Positions 31,579 through 40,594 are shown, numbered from the stretch's first letter. The stretch is 49,054 nt of DNA from an uncultured Bacteroidales bacterium (GCA_946614295.1 CAMOGT010000009.1:1-49054); one strand, 5' to 3'. The notes: generated by a model from the letters alone, not told the origin. A program made the numbers and translations.

Positions 31579-32283
31579 ATGAAAAAGACTTTATTTTTAC
31601 TGCTTTCTCTCTCGTTTTTTGTTTCCTGCGAGACGAAGAAAGAGACGCTGTCACCCGAGACGGACAGTTCTGCGTTCGTCAATATCACCGATGTTATCCC
31701 CGATGTCATTCTCGAGATACGGTATTACAGCACCTATAATTTCGTAGGCGCGCGTATCGACGGCTACAAGCAGCCGGTGGCGCTCCTGACGGCGCAGGCA
31801 GCGGACTCCCTCAAAGCAGTCAGTGACGAGCTCAAGGCGCGCGGATACCGGCTCAAGATATGGGACGCTTACCGCCCGCAGACGGCCGTCAACCATTTCA
31901 TCCGCTGGGCGGAGAACCTCGCGGACACCACGATGAAGGCCGTCTTCTATCCCATGGTGGACAAGTCGGTGCTCTTTGAGCAAGGCTATATATACGCCCG
32001 CTCGTCCCACTCCCGCGGTTCGACGGTCGATCTGACCCTTGTGGACGCCGCTACCGGCAAGGAACTCGACATGGGCACGCCTTTCGACTGGTTCGGCATC
32101 GAGTCGCACCCCGACTACGCCTGCTCCCTCTACCGCCAGTCCGAGAACCGGCTCACCCTCCGCAACGCCATGCTCCGTCACGGCTTTGCGCCCATCGACT
32201 CCGAGTGGTGGCATTTCACCCTCTCCAACGAACCCTTCCCGGATACCTATTTCACCTTCCCGGTAAGGCTGTTGGGGAATTGA
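31579..32283 (+). CDS. VanX/DdpX-type D-Ala-D-Ala dipeptidase lipoprotein
   Basis: 234 residues from the ATG at 31579, which starts a lipoprotein signal ([11 protein letters not shown], Cys17). The M15D metal-site residues are all present: His144 and Asp151 in [13 protein letters not shown], Glu209 and His212 in SEWWHF; DAYRP at 96-100 is the conserved arginine motif. Such enzymes cleave D-Ala-D-Ala. A lipoprotein form points to recycling of cell-wall dipeptides outside the cytoplasm; no vanHA genes are nearby, so a role in glycopeptide resistance is not indicated. Confidence 0.93.
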   Translation: MKKTLFLLLSLSFFVSCETKKETLSPETDSSAFVNITDVIPDVILEIRYYSTYNFVGARIDGYKQPVALLTAQAADSLKAVSDELKARGYRLKIWDAYRPQTAVNHFIRWAENLADTTMKAVFYPMVDKSVLFEQGYIYARSSHSRGSTVDLTLVDAATGKELDMGTPFDWFGIESHPDYACSLYRQSENRLTLRNAMLRHGFAPIDSEWWHFTLSNEPFPDTYFTFPVRLLGN

Positions 32284-32338
32284 GAATTACGAATTACAAA
32301 TTACGAATTACAAATTACGAATTACAAATTACGATTAT
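32284..32338 (+). repeat. 7-mer run exactly filling the vanX-fumarase gap
   Basis: Seven perfect heptamers (GAATTAC four times, AAATTAC three times, mostly alternating) occupy 32284-32332 and are followed by GATTAT and the ATG at 32339. The entire gap between the stop codon and the next start codon is repeat. Confidence 0.95.
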
Positions 32339-34009
32339 ATGGCAGAATTTAAGTATGCACCTATGTTTCAGCTCGGTAAAGACGAGACCGAGTATTATCT
32401 GCTGAGCAAGGACTATGTGTCCGTCAGCGAGTTTGAAGGGCACGAAATCCTCAAGATTCAACCCGAGGCGCTGACGCTGATGGCGCAGCAGGCGTTCCAT
32501 GACGTGAGTTTCATGCTCCGCCGCTCCCATAACGAGCAGGTGGCTAAGATACTCCGCGACCCGGAAGCGTCCGCCAATGACAAGTACGTAGCCCTCACTT
32601 TCCTGCGCAACGCCGAGGTGGCGTGCAAGGGTCAGTTACCGCTCTGTCAGGACACCGGTACCGCCATCATCCATGGCGAGAAAGGACAAAATGTTTGGGT
32701 CGAAAGTCAAAAGTCGAAAGTCGAAAGACACATTTCCGATGAAGAAGCCCTCTCGCGCGGTGTGTTCAATACTTATACCGAGTGCAACCTGCGTTACAGC
32801 CAGAACGCGCCGCTTAACATGTACGACGAGGTGAACACCAAGTGCAACCTCCCGGCGCAGATAGACCTGGAGGCGACCGAGGGCAACGAGTATCGTTTCC
32901 TTTGCGTCACCAAGGGCGGCGGTTCGGCTAACAAGACCTATCTCTATCAGGAGACCAAGGCACGTATCCAGAACCCCGGCACACTCATCCCCTTCCTGGT
33001 GGAGAAGATGAAAAGCCTCGGTACTGCAGCCTGTCCGCCGTACCACATCGCTATCGTCATCGGTGGCACGAGTGCGGAGAAGAACCTGCTGACCGTCAAA
33101 CTGGCGAGTGCCCATTACTATGACTCGCTGCCGACGACCGGCGACGAGACCGGACGCGCTTTCCGTGATATAGAACTGGAGAAACAACTGCTGCAAGAGG
33201 CCTACAAGATCGGTCTCGGTGCACAGTTCGGCGGTAAGTACATGGCGCACGACGTACGTGTCGTCCGTCTGCCACGCCACGGCGCTTCCTGTCCGATCGG
33301 TCTGGGCGTAAGCTGCTCAGCTGACCGTAACATCAAGTGCAAGATCAACAAAGACGGTATCTGGATCGAGAAACTCGATAACAACCCTGCTTCTCTCATC
33401 CCTGAAGAGTTGCGTCAGGCAGGCGAAGGCGATGCTGTACGTATCGACCTCAACCAGCCGATGAAAGACGTCTGCGCTATCCTTACGAAATACCCGATTG
33501 GTACGCGTCTGAGCCTCAACGGCACGATCATCGTAGGCCGTGATATAGCCCACGCAAAGATCAAAGCCCGCCTCGATGCCGGCGAGCCGATGCCCGAATA
33601 CCTCAAGAACCATCCGATCTACTACGCCGGACCGGCTAAGACCCCGGCGGGTATGGCGTGCGGCTCGATGGGGCCGACTACCGCCGGACGTATGGACCCG
33701 TATGTGGATGAGTTCCAGGAGAACGGCGGCTCGCTTATCATGCTCGCCAAGGGTAACCGCTCCATCGATGTCACCAATGCCTGCCACAAACACGGAGGCT
33801 TCTACCTCGGCTCTATCGGCGGACCGGCAGCTATCCTGGCGCAGAACAACATCAAGTCCATTGAGTGCGTCGAGTACCCCGAGTTAGGTATGGAAGCCAT
33901 CTGGAAGATCGAAGTGGAGAACTTCCCCGCCTTCATCCTCGTGGACGACAAAGGCAACGATTTCTTCAAGCAACTCAAACCCTGTGAGGGATGCACGATA
34001 ATAAAGTAA
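32339..34009 (+). CDS. fumA: Class I fumarate hydratase (iron-sulfur, FumA/B type)
   Basis: 556 residues, a single-chain enzyme with fused alpha and beta parts. It interconverts fumarate and malate with an oxygen-labile 4Fe-4S cluster. Motifs: [14 protein letters not shown] (first cluster cysteine), [59 protein letters not shown], and in the beta part [36 protein letters not shown]. It fits with frdB at the start of the window in a reductive or oxidative C4 branch. Four 7-mers GTCGAAA/GTCAAAA at 32699-32726 are translated ([10 protein letters not shown]) in place of a short loop after [10 protein letters not shown]. Confidence 0.95.
   Translation: MAEFKYAPMFQLGKDETEYYLLSKDYVSVSEFEGHEILKIQPEALTLMAQQAFHDVSFMLRRSHNEQVAKILRDPEASANDKYVALTFLRNAEVACKGQLPLCQDTGTAIIHGEKGQNVWVESQKSKVERHISDEEALSRGVFNTYTECNLRYSQNAPLNMYDEVNTKCNLPAQIDLEATEGNEYRFLCVTKGGGSANKTYLYQETKARIQNPGTLIPFLVEKMKSLGTAACPPYHIAIVIGGTSAEKNLLTVKLASAHYYDSLPTTGDETGRAFRDIELEKQLLQEAYKIGLGAQFGGKYMAHDVRVVRLPRHGASCPIGLGVSCSADRNIKCKINKDGIWIEKLDNNPASLIPEELRQAGEGDAVRIDLNQPMKDVCAILTKYPIGTRLSLNGTIIVGRDIAHAKIKARLDAGEPMPEYLKNHPIYYAGPAKTPAGMACGSMGPTTAGRMDPYVDEFQENGGSLIMLAKGNRSIDVTNACHKHGGFYLGSIGGPAAILAQNNIKSIECVEYPELGMEAIWKIEVENFPAFILVDDKGNDFFKQLKPCEGCTIIK
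32699..32726 (+). repeat. 7-mer run inside the fumarase gene
   Basis: GTCGAAA, GTCAAAA, GTCGAAA, GTCGAAA. The 28 nt are not a multiple of three, so flanking sequence must have absorbed the difference to keep the frame. Confidence 0.85.
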
Positions 34010-34800
34010 AATACCGCTTTGCGATGCTGGAGGACCGGACGCTGCGCGAGGTGTTCCACTTCCGCGTGTCGCTTCTGGGCGCTGTCAGCGTGATCACAAT
34101 CTCGATCTTCGCGCTCATCCTCCTGCTCTCGGTGCTGATCATCTATACCCCGCTGCGTAATATCCTGCCGGGATATAGCGCCAGTCTCCGTGAGCAGCTC
34201 ATCGAGGAGTCCGCCCGTGTCGATTCGCTCCAGACGGATCTCTCCTTGCAACGGCAGTACCTCGATGTCATCAAGCAGCTCACAGCGGGCGACATAGCGA
34301 CCGACAGCGTGCAGTCTCTCGACTCACTCCAACGCGTGGAGAAAGCGCGGCTGGTAGCAGAAGAGAGTGAGGCGGTAGAGGCGTTCAAGAACCAATATGA
34401 ACTCAAGGAACGCGACCGCATGACTCTCTACGACAACATAACCCCACGCTCTTTCCACCGGCTCCAACGCCCCGTGCGCGGGGTGATTGTGCAGTCTGCG
34501 CGACCTGATTGGCATCAATACGGTGTGTCGCTGCGCACCGCTAAGAACGAGACAGTCATGGCTACTACCCGCGGCACACTCGTGTCCGTGGAGCGGATGG
34601 CGGATAACAGCTTTGCGATTGTCCTCCAAAACGATGCGTTCGTAACTATCTATCGACATGTGGCGCGTGCACTGAAGACGCAGGGAACGGCGGTGGAAGC
34701 AGGCGAGGCGATCGGTGTCGCTGACGGAGAAAAAGAGATAGGGGTTGAACTATGGGAAGGCGGAAAATTTGTTAATCCGGAGGAGGTGATTGTATGGTAG
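33991..34800 (+). CDS. Membrane-anchored LytM/M23-like protein with degenerate active site
   Basis: 269 residues overlapping the fumarase end by 19 nt. One N-terminal membrane helix ([25 protein letters not shown], ~30-54), a coiled-coil region (~66-135) and a C-terminal LytM-like domain ([42 protein letters not shown]). In active M23 peptidases the metal ligands are HxxxD and HxH; here WHQYGVS has no Asp at the ligand position and YRHVARAL lacks HxH, so zinc hydrolysis is unlikely. By analogy with EnvC it may regulate other amidases. It is positioned directly before dxr. Confidence 0.8.
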   Translation: MHDNKVKYRFAMLEDRTLREVFHFRVSLLGAVSVITISIFALILLLSVLIIYTPLRNILPGYSASLREQLIEESARVDSLQTDLSLQRQYLDVIKQLTAGDIATDSVQSLDSLQRVEKARLVAEESEAVEAFKNQYELKERDRMTLYDNITPRSFHRLQRPVRGVIVQSARPDWHQYGVSLRTAKNETVMATTRGTLVSVERMADNSFAIVLQNDAFVTIYRHVARALKTQGTAVEAGEAIGVADGEKEIGVELWEGGKFVNPEEVIVW

Positions 34801-35972
34801 GAAGTCAAAAGTCGGAAGTCGGGAGCCGAAAGCAGTTGGCGATATTAGGATCTACCGGTTCGATAGGCACCCAGACACTCGATGTGGTACGCGCCAACCC
34901 CGATCGGTACAGCGTTTATGCCATCTGTGCCAACCGAAGTATAGACCTCTTGATTGCCCAGGCGAAGGAGTTCTGCCCCGAGGTGGTCTGCATCGCTGAC
35001 GAGAGCCTTTATGAAGAACTCAGCCGTCAATTGTCAGATATCAATTGTAAAGTCTGGGCGGGCGCGGACGCGATTGCACAAGTGGTGACTATGCCGTCCA
35101 TCGACATCGTCGTAGCCGCCATGGTCGGTTATGCCGGACTCAGACCCACGATAGAGGCTATCAAAGCCGGTAAGACCATCGCCCTTGCCAACAAAGAGAC
35201 CCTCGTTGTGGCGGGCGAGATCATCTGCGAGCTGGCGATGACTCACCGTGCAGCGATACTGCCCGTCGATAGCGAGCACTCCGCTATCTTCCAATCCCTC
35301 GTAGGCGAGGATCGGAACGAGATAGAGAAGATCCTTCTCACCGCCAGCGGCGGACCATTCCGCACCTATTCGCTCGAGCAGATGAAGACAGTCACTGCCG
35401 CCGATGCACTCAGACACCCGAATTGGGACATGGGCGCGAAGATCACCATCGACTCTGCATCCATGATGAACAAAGGGTTCGAGGTTATCGAAGCCAAATG
35501 GCTTTTCGGCGTGCCGGTGGAGAAGATACAAGTGCTCGTACATCCGCAGTCCATCGTTCACTCCGCCGTGCAGTTCGCCGATGGCGCCATCAAAGCCCAA
35601 CTCGGAGCACCCGACATGCGACTTCCTATCCAATACGCCCTCTCGTTCCCGGAGAGACTCCAAAGCGATTTTCCGCGAGCGGACCTGTTTGCCATCAAGG
35701 ACCTCACTTTCGAAGAGCCCGATCTCAACCGGTTCCCGAACCTCGGGCTGGCGTACGATGCCACCCGCCGTGGCGGAAATATACCCTGCGTGCTCAATGC
35801 TGCCAACGAGGTGGTTAACCTTGCTTTCCGCGAGGGCCGATGCGCCTTCCTGCAGATGAGCGAGGTCATCGCTACCACCATGGCAAAAGCACCCTTCATC
35901 GCCAAACCGACCTACGAGGATTATGTAGCGACCGATGCTGAGGCCCGCCGCATTGCAGAGCAACAATTGTAA
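34794..35972 (+). CDS. dxr: 1-deoxy-D-xylulose 5-phosphate reductoisomerase
   Basis: 392 residues. It makes 2-C-methyl-D-erythritol 4-phosphate in the MEP isoprenoid pathway with NADPH. Motifs: LAILGSTGSIGTQTLDVV (NADPH site), ALANKETLVVAGE, LPVDSEHSAIFQSL, LTASGGPF, HPNWDMGAKITIDSASMMNKGFEVIEAKWLF and VHPQSIVHSAV. The start overlaps the previous stop; the first ~13 residues ([13 protein letters not shown]) are encoded by five 7-mers and precede the normal N-terminus. A second 7-mer run at 35027-35047 encodes QLSDINC. The last codons are also part of a repeat run. Confidence 0.96.
   Translation: MVGSQKSEVGSRKQLAILGSTGSIGTQTLDVVRANPDRYSVYAICANRSIDLLIAQAKEFCPEVVCIADESLYEELSRQLSDINCKVWAGADAIAQVVTMPSIDIVVAAMVGYAGLRPTIEAIKAGKTIALANKETLVVAGEIICELAMTHRAAILPVDSEHSAIFQSLVGEDRNEIEKILLTASGGPFRTYSLEQMKTVTAADALRHPNWDMGAKITIDSASMMNKGFEVIEAKWLFGVPVEKIQVLVHPQSIVHSAVQFADGAIKAQLGAPDMRLPIQYALSFPERLQSDFPRADLFAIKDLTFEEPDLNRFPNLGLAYDATRRGGNIPCVLNAANEVVNLAFREGRCAFLQMSEVIATTMAKAPFIAKPTYEDYVATDAEARRIAEQQL
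34801..34835 (+). repeat. 7-mer run forming the dxr N-terminal extension
   Basis: GAAGTCA, AAAGTCG, GAAGTCG, GGAGCCG, AAAGCAG: the same family as in the fumarase gene, starting right after the stop of the upstream gene. Confidence 0.8.
35027..35047 (+). repeat. Short 7-mer run inside dxr
   Basis: TCAATTG, TCAGATA, TCAATTG. Only three units, so less certain than the others. Confidence 0.5.
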
Positions 35973-36020
35973 TTGTAAATTGTAAATTGTGAATTGTGAA
36001 TTGTGAATTGTAAATTATAA
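35965..36020 (+). repeat. 7-mer run filling the dxr-rseP gap
   Basis: AATTGT, AATTGTA twice, AATTGTG three times, AATTGTA, AATTATA, then A and the ATG at 36021. The run begins before the dxr stop codon. Confidence 0.92.
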
Positions 36021-37454
36021 ATGGTTCAAGCAATCCAACTGATATTAGCCCTTTCGTTTCTCGTGGTGATTCATGAGTTCGGGCATTTCCTGATGGCACG
36101 TCTCTTCGGCGTGCGGGTAGAGAAATTCTACATGTTCTTTAACCCCAAGATCTCTCTCGTCCGGTTCAAGAAATTCGACGGCCGGTGGCACGTGAAGTTC
36201 TTCGCGCCCAACGAGGATGAGGAATGGGACAAGCACCCTGAGACGACGGAGTGGGGTATAGGGTGGCTGCCTTTCGGCGGCTACTGCGCCATCGCCGGCA
36301 TGGTCGATGAGACGCACTCTACGGACGATCTGGCTGCCGAACCCCAGGAATGGGAGTTCCGCTCCAAGCCGGCATGGCAGAGGCTGTTTATCATCATGGG
36401 CGGTATTCTCGTCAATTTCATCGGAGCAATCGTGATCTTCACCATGCTTCTATGGCATTACGGTACGGATACCCTTCCCCTCAAGAACGTGAACACCGGA
36501 CTGTATTACTCGCAGGTTCTTCTCGACGAGGGATTTGAGCAGCAGGACAAGATCCTGACCATCGACGGTGAGGACCCCGGGCAACTGGGCGATGTCGTGC
36601 AATCGATCATCATCGAGGGTAAGCGCGAGGTGGTGGTGCTCCGTGGAGAGGACACCGTGCGTCTGATGATGAGCGAGGATCTGGGCACGCGCTACTTGGC
36701 GCTCCAGAACGCATATGACAAGGCGGAGCGCGAGAAAGCACGCGCCGATAAGAACTACACCAAACAGCGGTACGTGCTCTTCTCCGAGTGGGTGCCGTTC
36801 GTCATTGACACCGTCCTGCCGGGCAATGCAGCGGCGTACGCCGGACTCGAGAAAGGCGATAGTATAGTAGCGGTAGCCGGAGTGCCTACGCCCTGTCAGG
36901 TGCAGGTAACGCAGGAACTGCAACTGCACCCCTGCGACTCCGTCACCATTGATTATTATCGTGCAGGGGAACTGCGCACGGCGCACCTATTCCTCAATGA
37001 TCAAGGGAAAATAGGCGTGGAGGCGAAGAACAAGTACGCTTTCTTCTCCATCGAGCACACGGACTATACCTTCCTCCAATCCATTCCCGCGGGAATCCGG
37101 TACGGTTGGGATATTCTGGCGATGTATGTCAAGCAGTTCCGCCTCGTCTTCACCAAAGAGGGCGCGCAGTCGCTCGGAGGATTCGGCGCTATCGGATCTA
37201 TGTTCCCCGCTTTCTGGAGTTGGTACACGTTCTGGCACATGACCGGATTCCTCAGTATTATTCTTGCCTTCATGAACTTCCTGCCGATCCCAGCGCTGGA
37301 CGGCGGATATATACTCTTCCTACTGGTGGAGATGATTACGCGGCGCAAGCCCAGCGATAAGTTCCTCGAGACAGCCAATAACATCGGCTTCTGGATCCTC
37401 ATTGCCCTCCTCGTTTTCGCCAATGGTAATGACCTTTTAAAACTGTTCTTCTGA
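36021..37454 (+). CDS. rseP: Site-2 protease RseP
   Basis: 477 residues, polytopic inner-membrane zinc metalloprotease. HEFGH (18-22) supplies zinc ligands in the first helix; the third ligand motif is FLPIPALDGGYILFLLVE near residue 420. Segment IGWLPFGGYCAIAGMVDE is typical; a PDZ domain lies at about 255-345 (VLPGNAAAYAGLEKGDSIVAVAG). In other bacteria RseP cleaves anti-sigma factors and leftover signal peptides. It follows dxr, as in many genomes. Its stop overlaps the next start (TGATG). Confidence 0.95.
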   Translation: MVQAIQLILALSFLVVIHEFGHFLMARLFGVRVEKFYMFFNPKISLVRFKKFDGRWHVKFFAPNEDEEWDKHPETTEWGIGWLPFGGYCAIAGMVDETHSTDDLAAEPQEWEFRSKPAWQRLFIIMGGILVNFIGAIVIFTMLLWHYGTDTLPLKNVNTGLYYSQVLLDEGFEQQDKILTIDGEDPGQLGDVVQSIIIEGKREVVVLRGEDTVRLMMSEDLGTRYLALQNAYDKAEREKARADKNYTKQRYVLFSEWVPFVIDTVLPGNAAAYAGLEKGDSIVAVAGVPTPCQVQVTQELQLHPCDSVTIDYYRAGELRTAHLFLNDQGKIGVEAKNKYAFFSIEHTDYTFLQSIPAGIRYGWDILAMYVKQFRLVFTKEGAQSLGGFGAIGSMFPAFWSWYTFWHMTGFLSIILAFMNFLPIPALDGGYILFLLVEMITRRKPSDKFLETANNIGFWILIALLVFANGNDLLKLFF

Positions 37455-37972
37455 TGGCAGAGTTTTTTGTACATGAGTCGTCCTACGTGGACGAAGGTTG
37501 CTCGATAGGCAAGGGCACGAAGATCTGGCATTTCAGCCATATCATGTCCGGCTGCACGATAGGAGAGGATTGTAATATAGGTCAGAACGTGGTGATCTCG
37601 CCGAACGTGGTACTCGGCCGTAATTGCAAGATTCAGAACAACGTCTCGGTCTATACCGGTGTGCGGTGTGAGGATGACGTGTTCCTCGGTCCGTCCATGG
37701 TCTTCACCAATGTGATCAACCCCCGTGCAGCGGTCTCGCGCAAGGATGAGTACCGCGAGACGGTTCTCAAACGCGGAGTGTCGGTTGGCGCTAACGCCAC
37801 AATCGTCTGCGGACACACCCTCGGCGAATACTGCCTGATTGGTGCCGGTTCGGTAGTAACCAAAGATGTGCCGCCTTACGCCCTGATGGTAGGTAACCCC
37901 GCCCGCCAAATAGGCTGGGTCAACGCCCATGGCGATAAGTGTGCCTCCCTCGAAGAAGCGATGGGAGATTGA
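37454..37972 (+). CDS. Left-handed beta-helix N-acetyltransferase (WbpD/WlbB type)
   Basis: 172 residues of hexapeptide repeats (VDEGCSIGKGTKIWHFSHIMSGCTIGEDCNIGQNVVISPNVVLG...), ending GAGSVVTKDVPPYALMVGNPARQIGWV. The opening FVHESSYVDEGCSIGKGTKIWHFSHI is close to UDP-2-acetamido-3-amino-2,3-dideoxy-D-glucuronate N-acetyltransferases that make surface-polysaccharide sugars with acetyl-CoA. No other sugar-nucleotide genes are adjacent, so the exact substrate is inferred. Confidence 0.88.
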   Translation: MAEFFVHESSYVDEGCSIGKGTKIWHFSHIMSGCTIGEDCNIGQNVVISPNVVLGRNCKIQNNVSVYTGVRCEDDVFLGPSMVFTNVINPRAAVSRKDEYRETVLKRGVSVGANATIVCGHTLGEYCLIGAGSVVTKDVPPYALMVGNPARQIGWVNAHGDKCASLEEAMGD

Positions 37973-37973
37973 T

Positions 37974-38008
37974 AATTGTTAATTGTGAATTGTGAATTGT
38001 GAATTGTT
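37974..38008 (+). repeat. 7-mer run ending at the DUF4293 start codon
   Basis: AATTGTT, AATTGTG three times, AATTGTT, then the ATG at 38009 with no base between. The gap after the stop at 37972 is repeat except for one base. Confidence 0.95.
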
Positions 38009-38458
38009 ATGATCCAACGAATTCAAACTTTATATTTGTTAGCCGTGGTAGCGTTAGGAATAGCGCTGATTTGGCTGCCGGTAGTGCAGTTTGTTTCCCC
38101 CGAAGGGACAGCACTGCAAGTGTATGAACTGTCCGCCCTTGGCGGCGCACCGCTACAGGGTCTTTGGGGACTGACTCTCACGACGGTCCTGTTACCCCTG
38201 CTCGCTCTTGTGGATATCTTTCTCTACAAGAACCGTATCCTTCAGGCGCGGCTGAATATTTTCACGGTGATGCTTTGTCTGGGGTATTACGGCGTGCTGG
38301 CGCTCTATATATGGCTCGCGAAAATGAGTCTCGGCGTGGAGTGGCACATACTCCCCTGGGCATCTTTCCCGTTGGTATGCCTGGTGTTAACGATGATGGC
38401 TACGCGCCGCATCCTCAAGGACGAGGCTCTTGTGCGCGCTGCTGATAGAATCCGATAA
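38009..38458 (+). CDS. DUF4293 membrane protein
   Basis: 149 residues with four membrane helices: MIQRIQTLYLLAVVALGIALIWLPVV, LWGLTLTTVLLPLLALVDIFLY, IFTVMLCLGYYGVLALYIWLA and ILPWASFPLVCLVLTMMA. The opening MIQRIQTLYLL and YKNRxLQxRLNIF are signatures of DUF4293, a Bacteroidota family without known function. It is 3 nt upstream of mscS and probably co-transcribed. Confidence 0.93.
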   Translation: MIQRIQTLYLLAVVALGIALIWLPVVQFVSPEGTALQVYELSALGGAPLQGLWGLTLTTVLLPLLALVDIFLYKNRILQARLNIFTVMLCLGYYGVLALYIWLAKMSLGVEWHILPWASFPLVCLVLTMMATRRILKDEALVRAADRIR

Positions 38459-38461
38459 ACG

Positions 38462-39463
38462 ATGAATATGTATCTTACAATCCTCCTTCAGGCTCTCACC
38501 GCCGAGCAAATTCAAGCGCGGCAGGATTCCGCACGCGCCAATGCGCAGAAGATGATCGAACTCGCCAAAGAGAACCCCGACACCTTCTGGCAGATGTTTG
38601 GCGAGAAAATGCTCCAGTTCGGCATTAAAGTACTGGCGGCATTGCTGATTTTTGTTGTCGGTATGTTGCTTATCCGATGGGTGAAAAACATCCTCAATCG
38701 CGTGTTCGCCCGCCGTAAGACCGAACCGACGATAGCTTCGTTTGTTTCGTCCTTTGTATCCATTTCTCTGACAATCCTGCTGGTTATTATATCAGTTAGC
38801 ACTTTAGGCGTGAACACCACCTCCCTCGCTGCCCTGCTGGCTGCAGGAGGTATGGCGATTGGTATGGCGCTATCCGGTACGGTGCAGAACTTTGCCGGAG
38901 GAATTATGCTGCTTGCCTTCAAGCCCTTCAAAGCCGGTGATTTCATTGAGGCGCAAGGCGTGAGCGGAAAGGTGATCGAGGTCAATATAACCGCCACCAA
39001 GATCCTCACCATTGATAACAGGGTGGTGATTCTCCCTAACGGCGCACTTTCCAACGGAGTAATCAATAACTACAATGGTAGGCCGCTGAGGCGTGTGGAG
39101 TGGTCTGTGAGCGTCTCCTACGGCGTGGATGCCGCTAAATGCAAAGAGGCTATCCTTGCTATCGTCAACTCTGATAAACGGGTTCTTCAGGCGGATACGG
39201 ATATGAAAGCCCTGTATGAGGAACTCAATATATCGGCTTACCAACTCTCGACGGTCAATTACCGGATGGATGCTATTCCGGCTCCTTTCGTGGCGCTCAA
39301 GAGCCTCAATGAGAACGACATCACTTTTGTCGTACGCGTATGGGTACGTGCCAATGATTATTGGGATGTGTTCTTTGCGCTTCAGGAGAGGTTCTATACC
39401 GAACTCCCGCCGCAGGGCTTCACCTTCGCTTATCCCCATATGGATGTTACGATGATGAATTAA
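38462..39463 (+). CDS. mscS: Small-conductance mechanosensitive channel (MscS family)
   Basis: 333 residues. After an N-terminal amphipathic part, membrane helices occupy ~57-75 (GIKVLAALLIFVVGMLLIRWV), ~90-112 and the pore helix TM3 ~120-150 (SLAALLAAGGMAIGMALSGTVQNFAGGIMLL), rich in Gly and Ala as in MscS. The beta domain follows (FKAGDFIEAQGVSGKVIEVNITATKILTIDNRVVILPNGALSNGVINNY) and an alpha/beta C-terminal cage. It protects against hypo-osmotic shock by releasing solutes. Confidence 0.95.
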   Translation: MNMYLTILLQALTAEQIQARQDSARANAQKMIELAKENPDTFWQMFGEKMLQFGIKVLAALLIFVVGMLLIRWVKNILNRVFARRKTEPTIASFVSSFVSISLTILLVIISVSTLGVNTTSLAALLAAGGMAIGMALSGTVQNFAGGIMLLAFKPFKAGDFIEAQGVSGKVIEVNITATKILTIDNRVVILPNGALSNGVINNYNGRPLRRVEWSVSVSYGVDAAKCKEAILAIVNSDKRVLQADTDMKALYEELNISAYQLSTVNYRMDAIPAPFVALKSLNENDITFVVRVWVRANDYWDVFFALQERFYTELPPQGFTFAYPHMDVTMMN

Positions 39464-39498
39464 AAATTACGGATTACGAATTACGAATTACGAATTGG
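39464..39498 (+). repeat. 7-mer run containing the rlmN start codon
   Basis: AAATTAC, GGATTAC, GAATTAC, GAATTAC, GAATTGG. The TTG start of rlmN (39495) is inside the last unit. Confidence 0.92.
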
Positions 39499-40547
39499 AG
39501 GCGCTGTTAGGTAAGACATTAAGTGAGCTGCAAGAGGTCGCATTGAGCGTTGGCTTGCAGAAGTTCGCCGGCAAACAGTTGGCGGACTGGCTCTACGTGC
39601 GCCGTGTGCGGACGATAGATGAGATGACGAATATCTCTCTCAAGGGCCGTGAGGCGCTCAAGGCAGCTTATACCGTCGGTCGCCATGCGCCCGTCCGCGA
39701 AGCCGTCAGCACCGATGGTACGCGTAAGTACCTCTTTGATGCCGGCGGACAGTTTGTGGAAACAGTCTATATCCCCGAGGATGACCGCGCTACACTCTGT
39801 GTATCCACCCAGGCGGGCTGTAAGATGGGCTGCCGGTTCTGTATGACCGGAACACTCGGTTTCCATGGTCATCTGCACGCTTCGGAGATTCTCAATCAAA
39901 TCTTCGAGATAGACGCTTTAGCCCTCGCTGACGGACGCGAACCGCTCTCTAATATCGTTTATATGGGCGAAGGAGAACCGATGGATAATATAGACGAGGT
40001 GCTGCGTTCGCTTGAGATCATGACAGCCGCCTACGGCTGTGCGTGGTCGCCCAAAAGGATTACTGTCTCTACGGTTGGAGTACCTGCCATGAAGCGGTTT
40101 CTGGACGAAAGCGAGTGCCACTTGGCGGTCTCGATGCACAACCCCTTCGGCGCAGAACGCGCCCAAATCATGCCGGCGGAGAAAATCATGCCTATCGCTG
40201 ACGTCGTTGCCCTCCTCAAGCAATACGACTGGAGTCATCAGCGTCGCGTGAGCTTCGAGTATATATGCTGGGCAGGCAAGAACGATTCTATTCGTCATGC
40301 CAAAGAAATAATCCGACTGCTCAAGGGTCTGAACAGCCGGATTAATCTGATCCGTTTCCACGAAGGAGTGGAGAAGGTGGCGCGTACCAACAAGGAAGAG
40401 CGGCATTTTCCGGGTTCTAACGAAAAAGCCATGGAGTTTCTCCGCGATTATCTCACCGACCATGGTGTGACCACTACTATCCGCCGTTCCCGCGGCGAAG
40501 ATATTCTCGCTGCTTGTGGCATGCTGGTCAACAGCTTGACAGCTTAA
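39495..40547 (+). CDS. rlmN: 23S rRNA (adenine2503-C2)-methyltransferase RlmN
   Basis: 350 residues, radical-SAM enzyme that methylates A2503 of 23S rRNA and A37 of tRNAs. The cluster-binding cysteines are 109, 113 and 116 (CKMGCRFC); QAGCKMGCRFCMTGTLGFHGHL, NIVYMGEGEPMDNIDEVLRSL and SMHNPFGAERAQIMPAEK are family motifs, and the C-terminal catalytic cysteine lies in AACGML. The start is TTG at 39495, giving MEALLGKTLSELQEVA, which matches the usual N-terminus; no ATG is available. The last codons (NSLTA) and stop belong to an 8-mer repeat run. Confidence 0.95.
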   Translation: MEALLGKTLSELQEVALSVGLQKFAGKQLADWLYVRRVRTIDEMTNISLKGREALKAAYTVGRHAPVREAVSTDGTRKYLFDAGGQFVETVYIPEDDRATLCVSTQAGCKMGCRFCMTGTLGFHGHLHASEILNQIFEIDALALADGREPLSNIVYMGEGEPMDNIDEVLRSLEIMTAAYGCAWSPKRITVSTVGVPAMKRFLDESECHLAVSMHNPFGAERAQIMPAEKIMPIADVVALLKQYDWSHQRRVSFEYICWAGKNDSIRHAKEIIRLLKGLNSRINLIRFHEGVEKVARTNKEERHFPGSNEKAMEFLRDYLTDHGVTTTIRRSRGEDILAACGMLVNSLTA

Positions 40548-40570
40548 CGGTTTAACAGCTTAACGGCTTA
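40531..40570 (+). repeat. 8-mer run across the rlmN stop codon
   Basis: ACAGCTTG, ACAGCTTA, ACGGTTTA, ACAGCTTA, ACGGCTTA: five 8-mers that include the last codons and the TAA of rlmN. Confidence 0.88.
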
Positions 40571-40572
40571 AC

Positions 40573-40594
40573 GCAAAATGCTACAACATTTTGC
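40573..40594. terminator. Hairpin between the convergent rlmN and LytTR genes
   Basis: GCAAAATG (40573-40580), loop CTACAA, CATTTTGC (40587-40594). It overlaps the stop and last codons of the LytTR gene. No long T-run follows, so termination is likely but not certain. Confidence 0.5.

Noticed and set aside
31579..32283. Glycopeptide resistance function for the VanX-type dipeptidase
   Set aside because: No vanH, vanA or two-component genes are near and the protein is a lipoprotein, so wall-peptide recycling is more likely.
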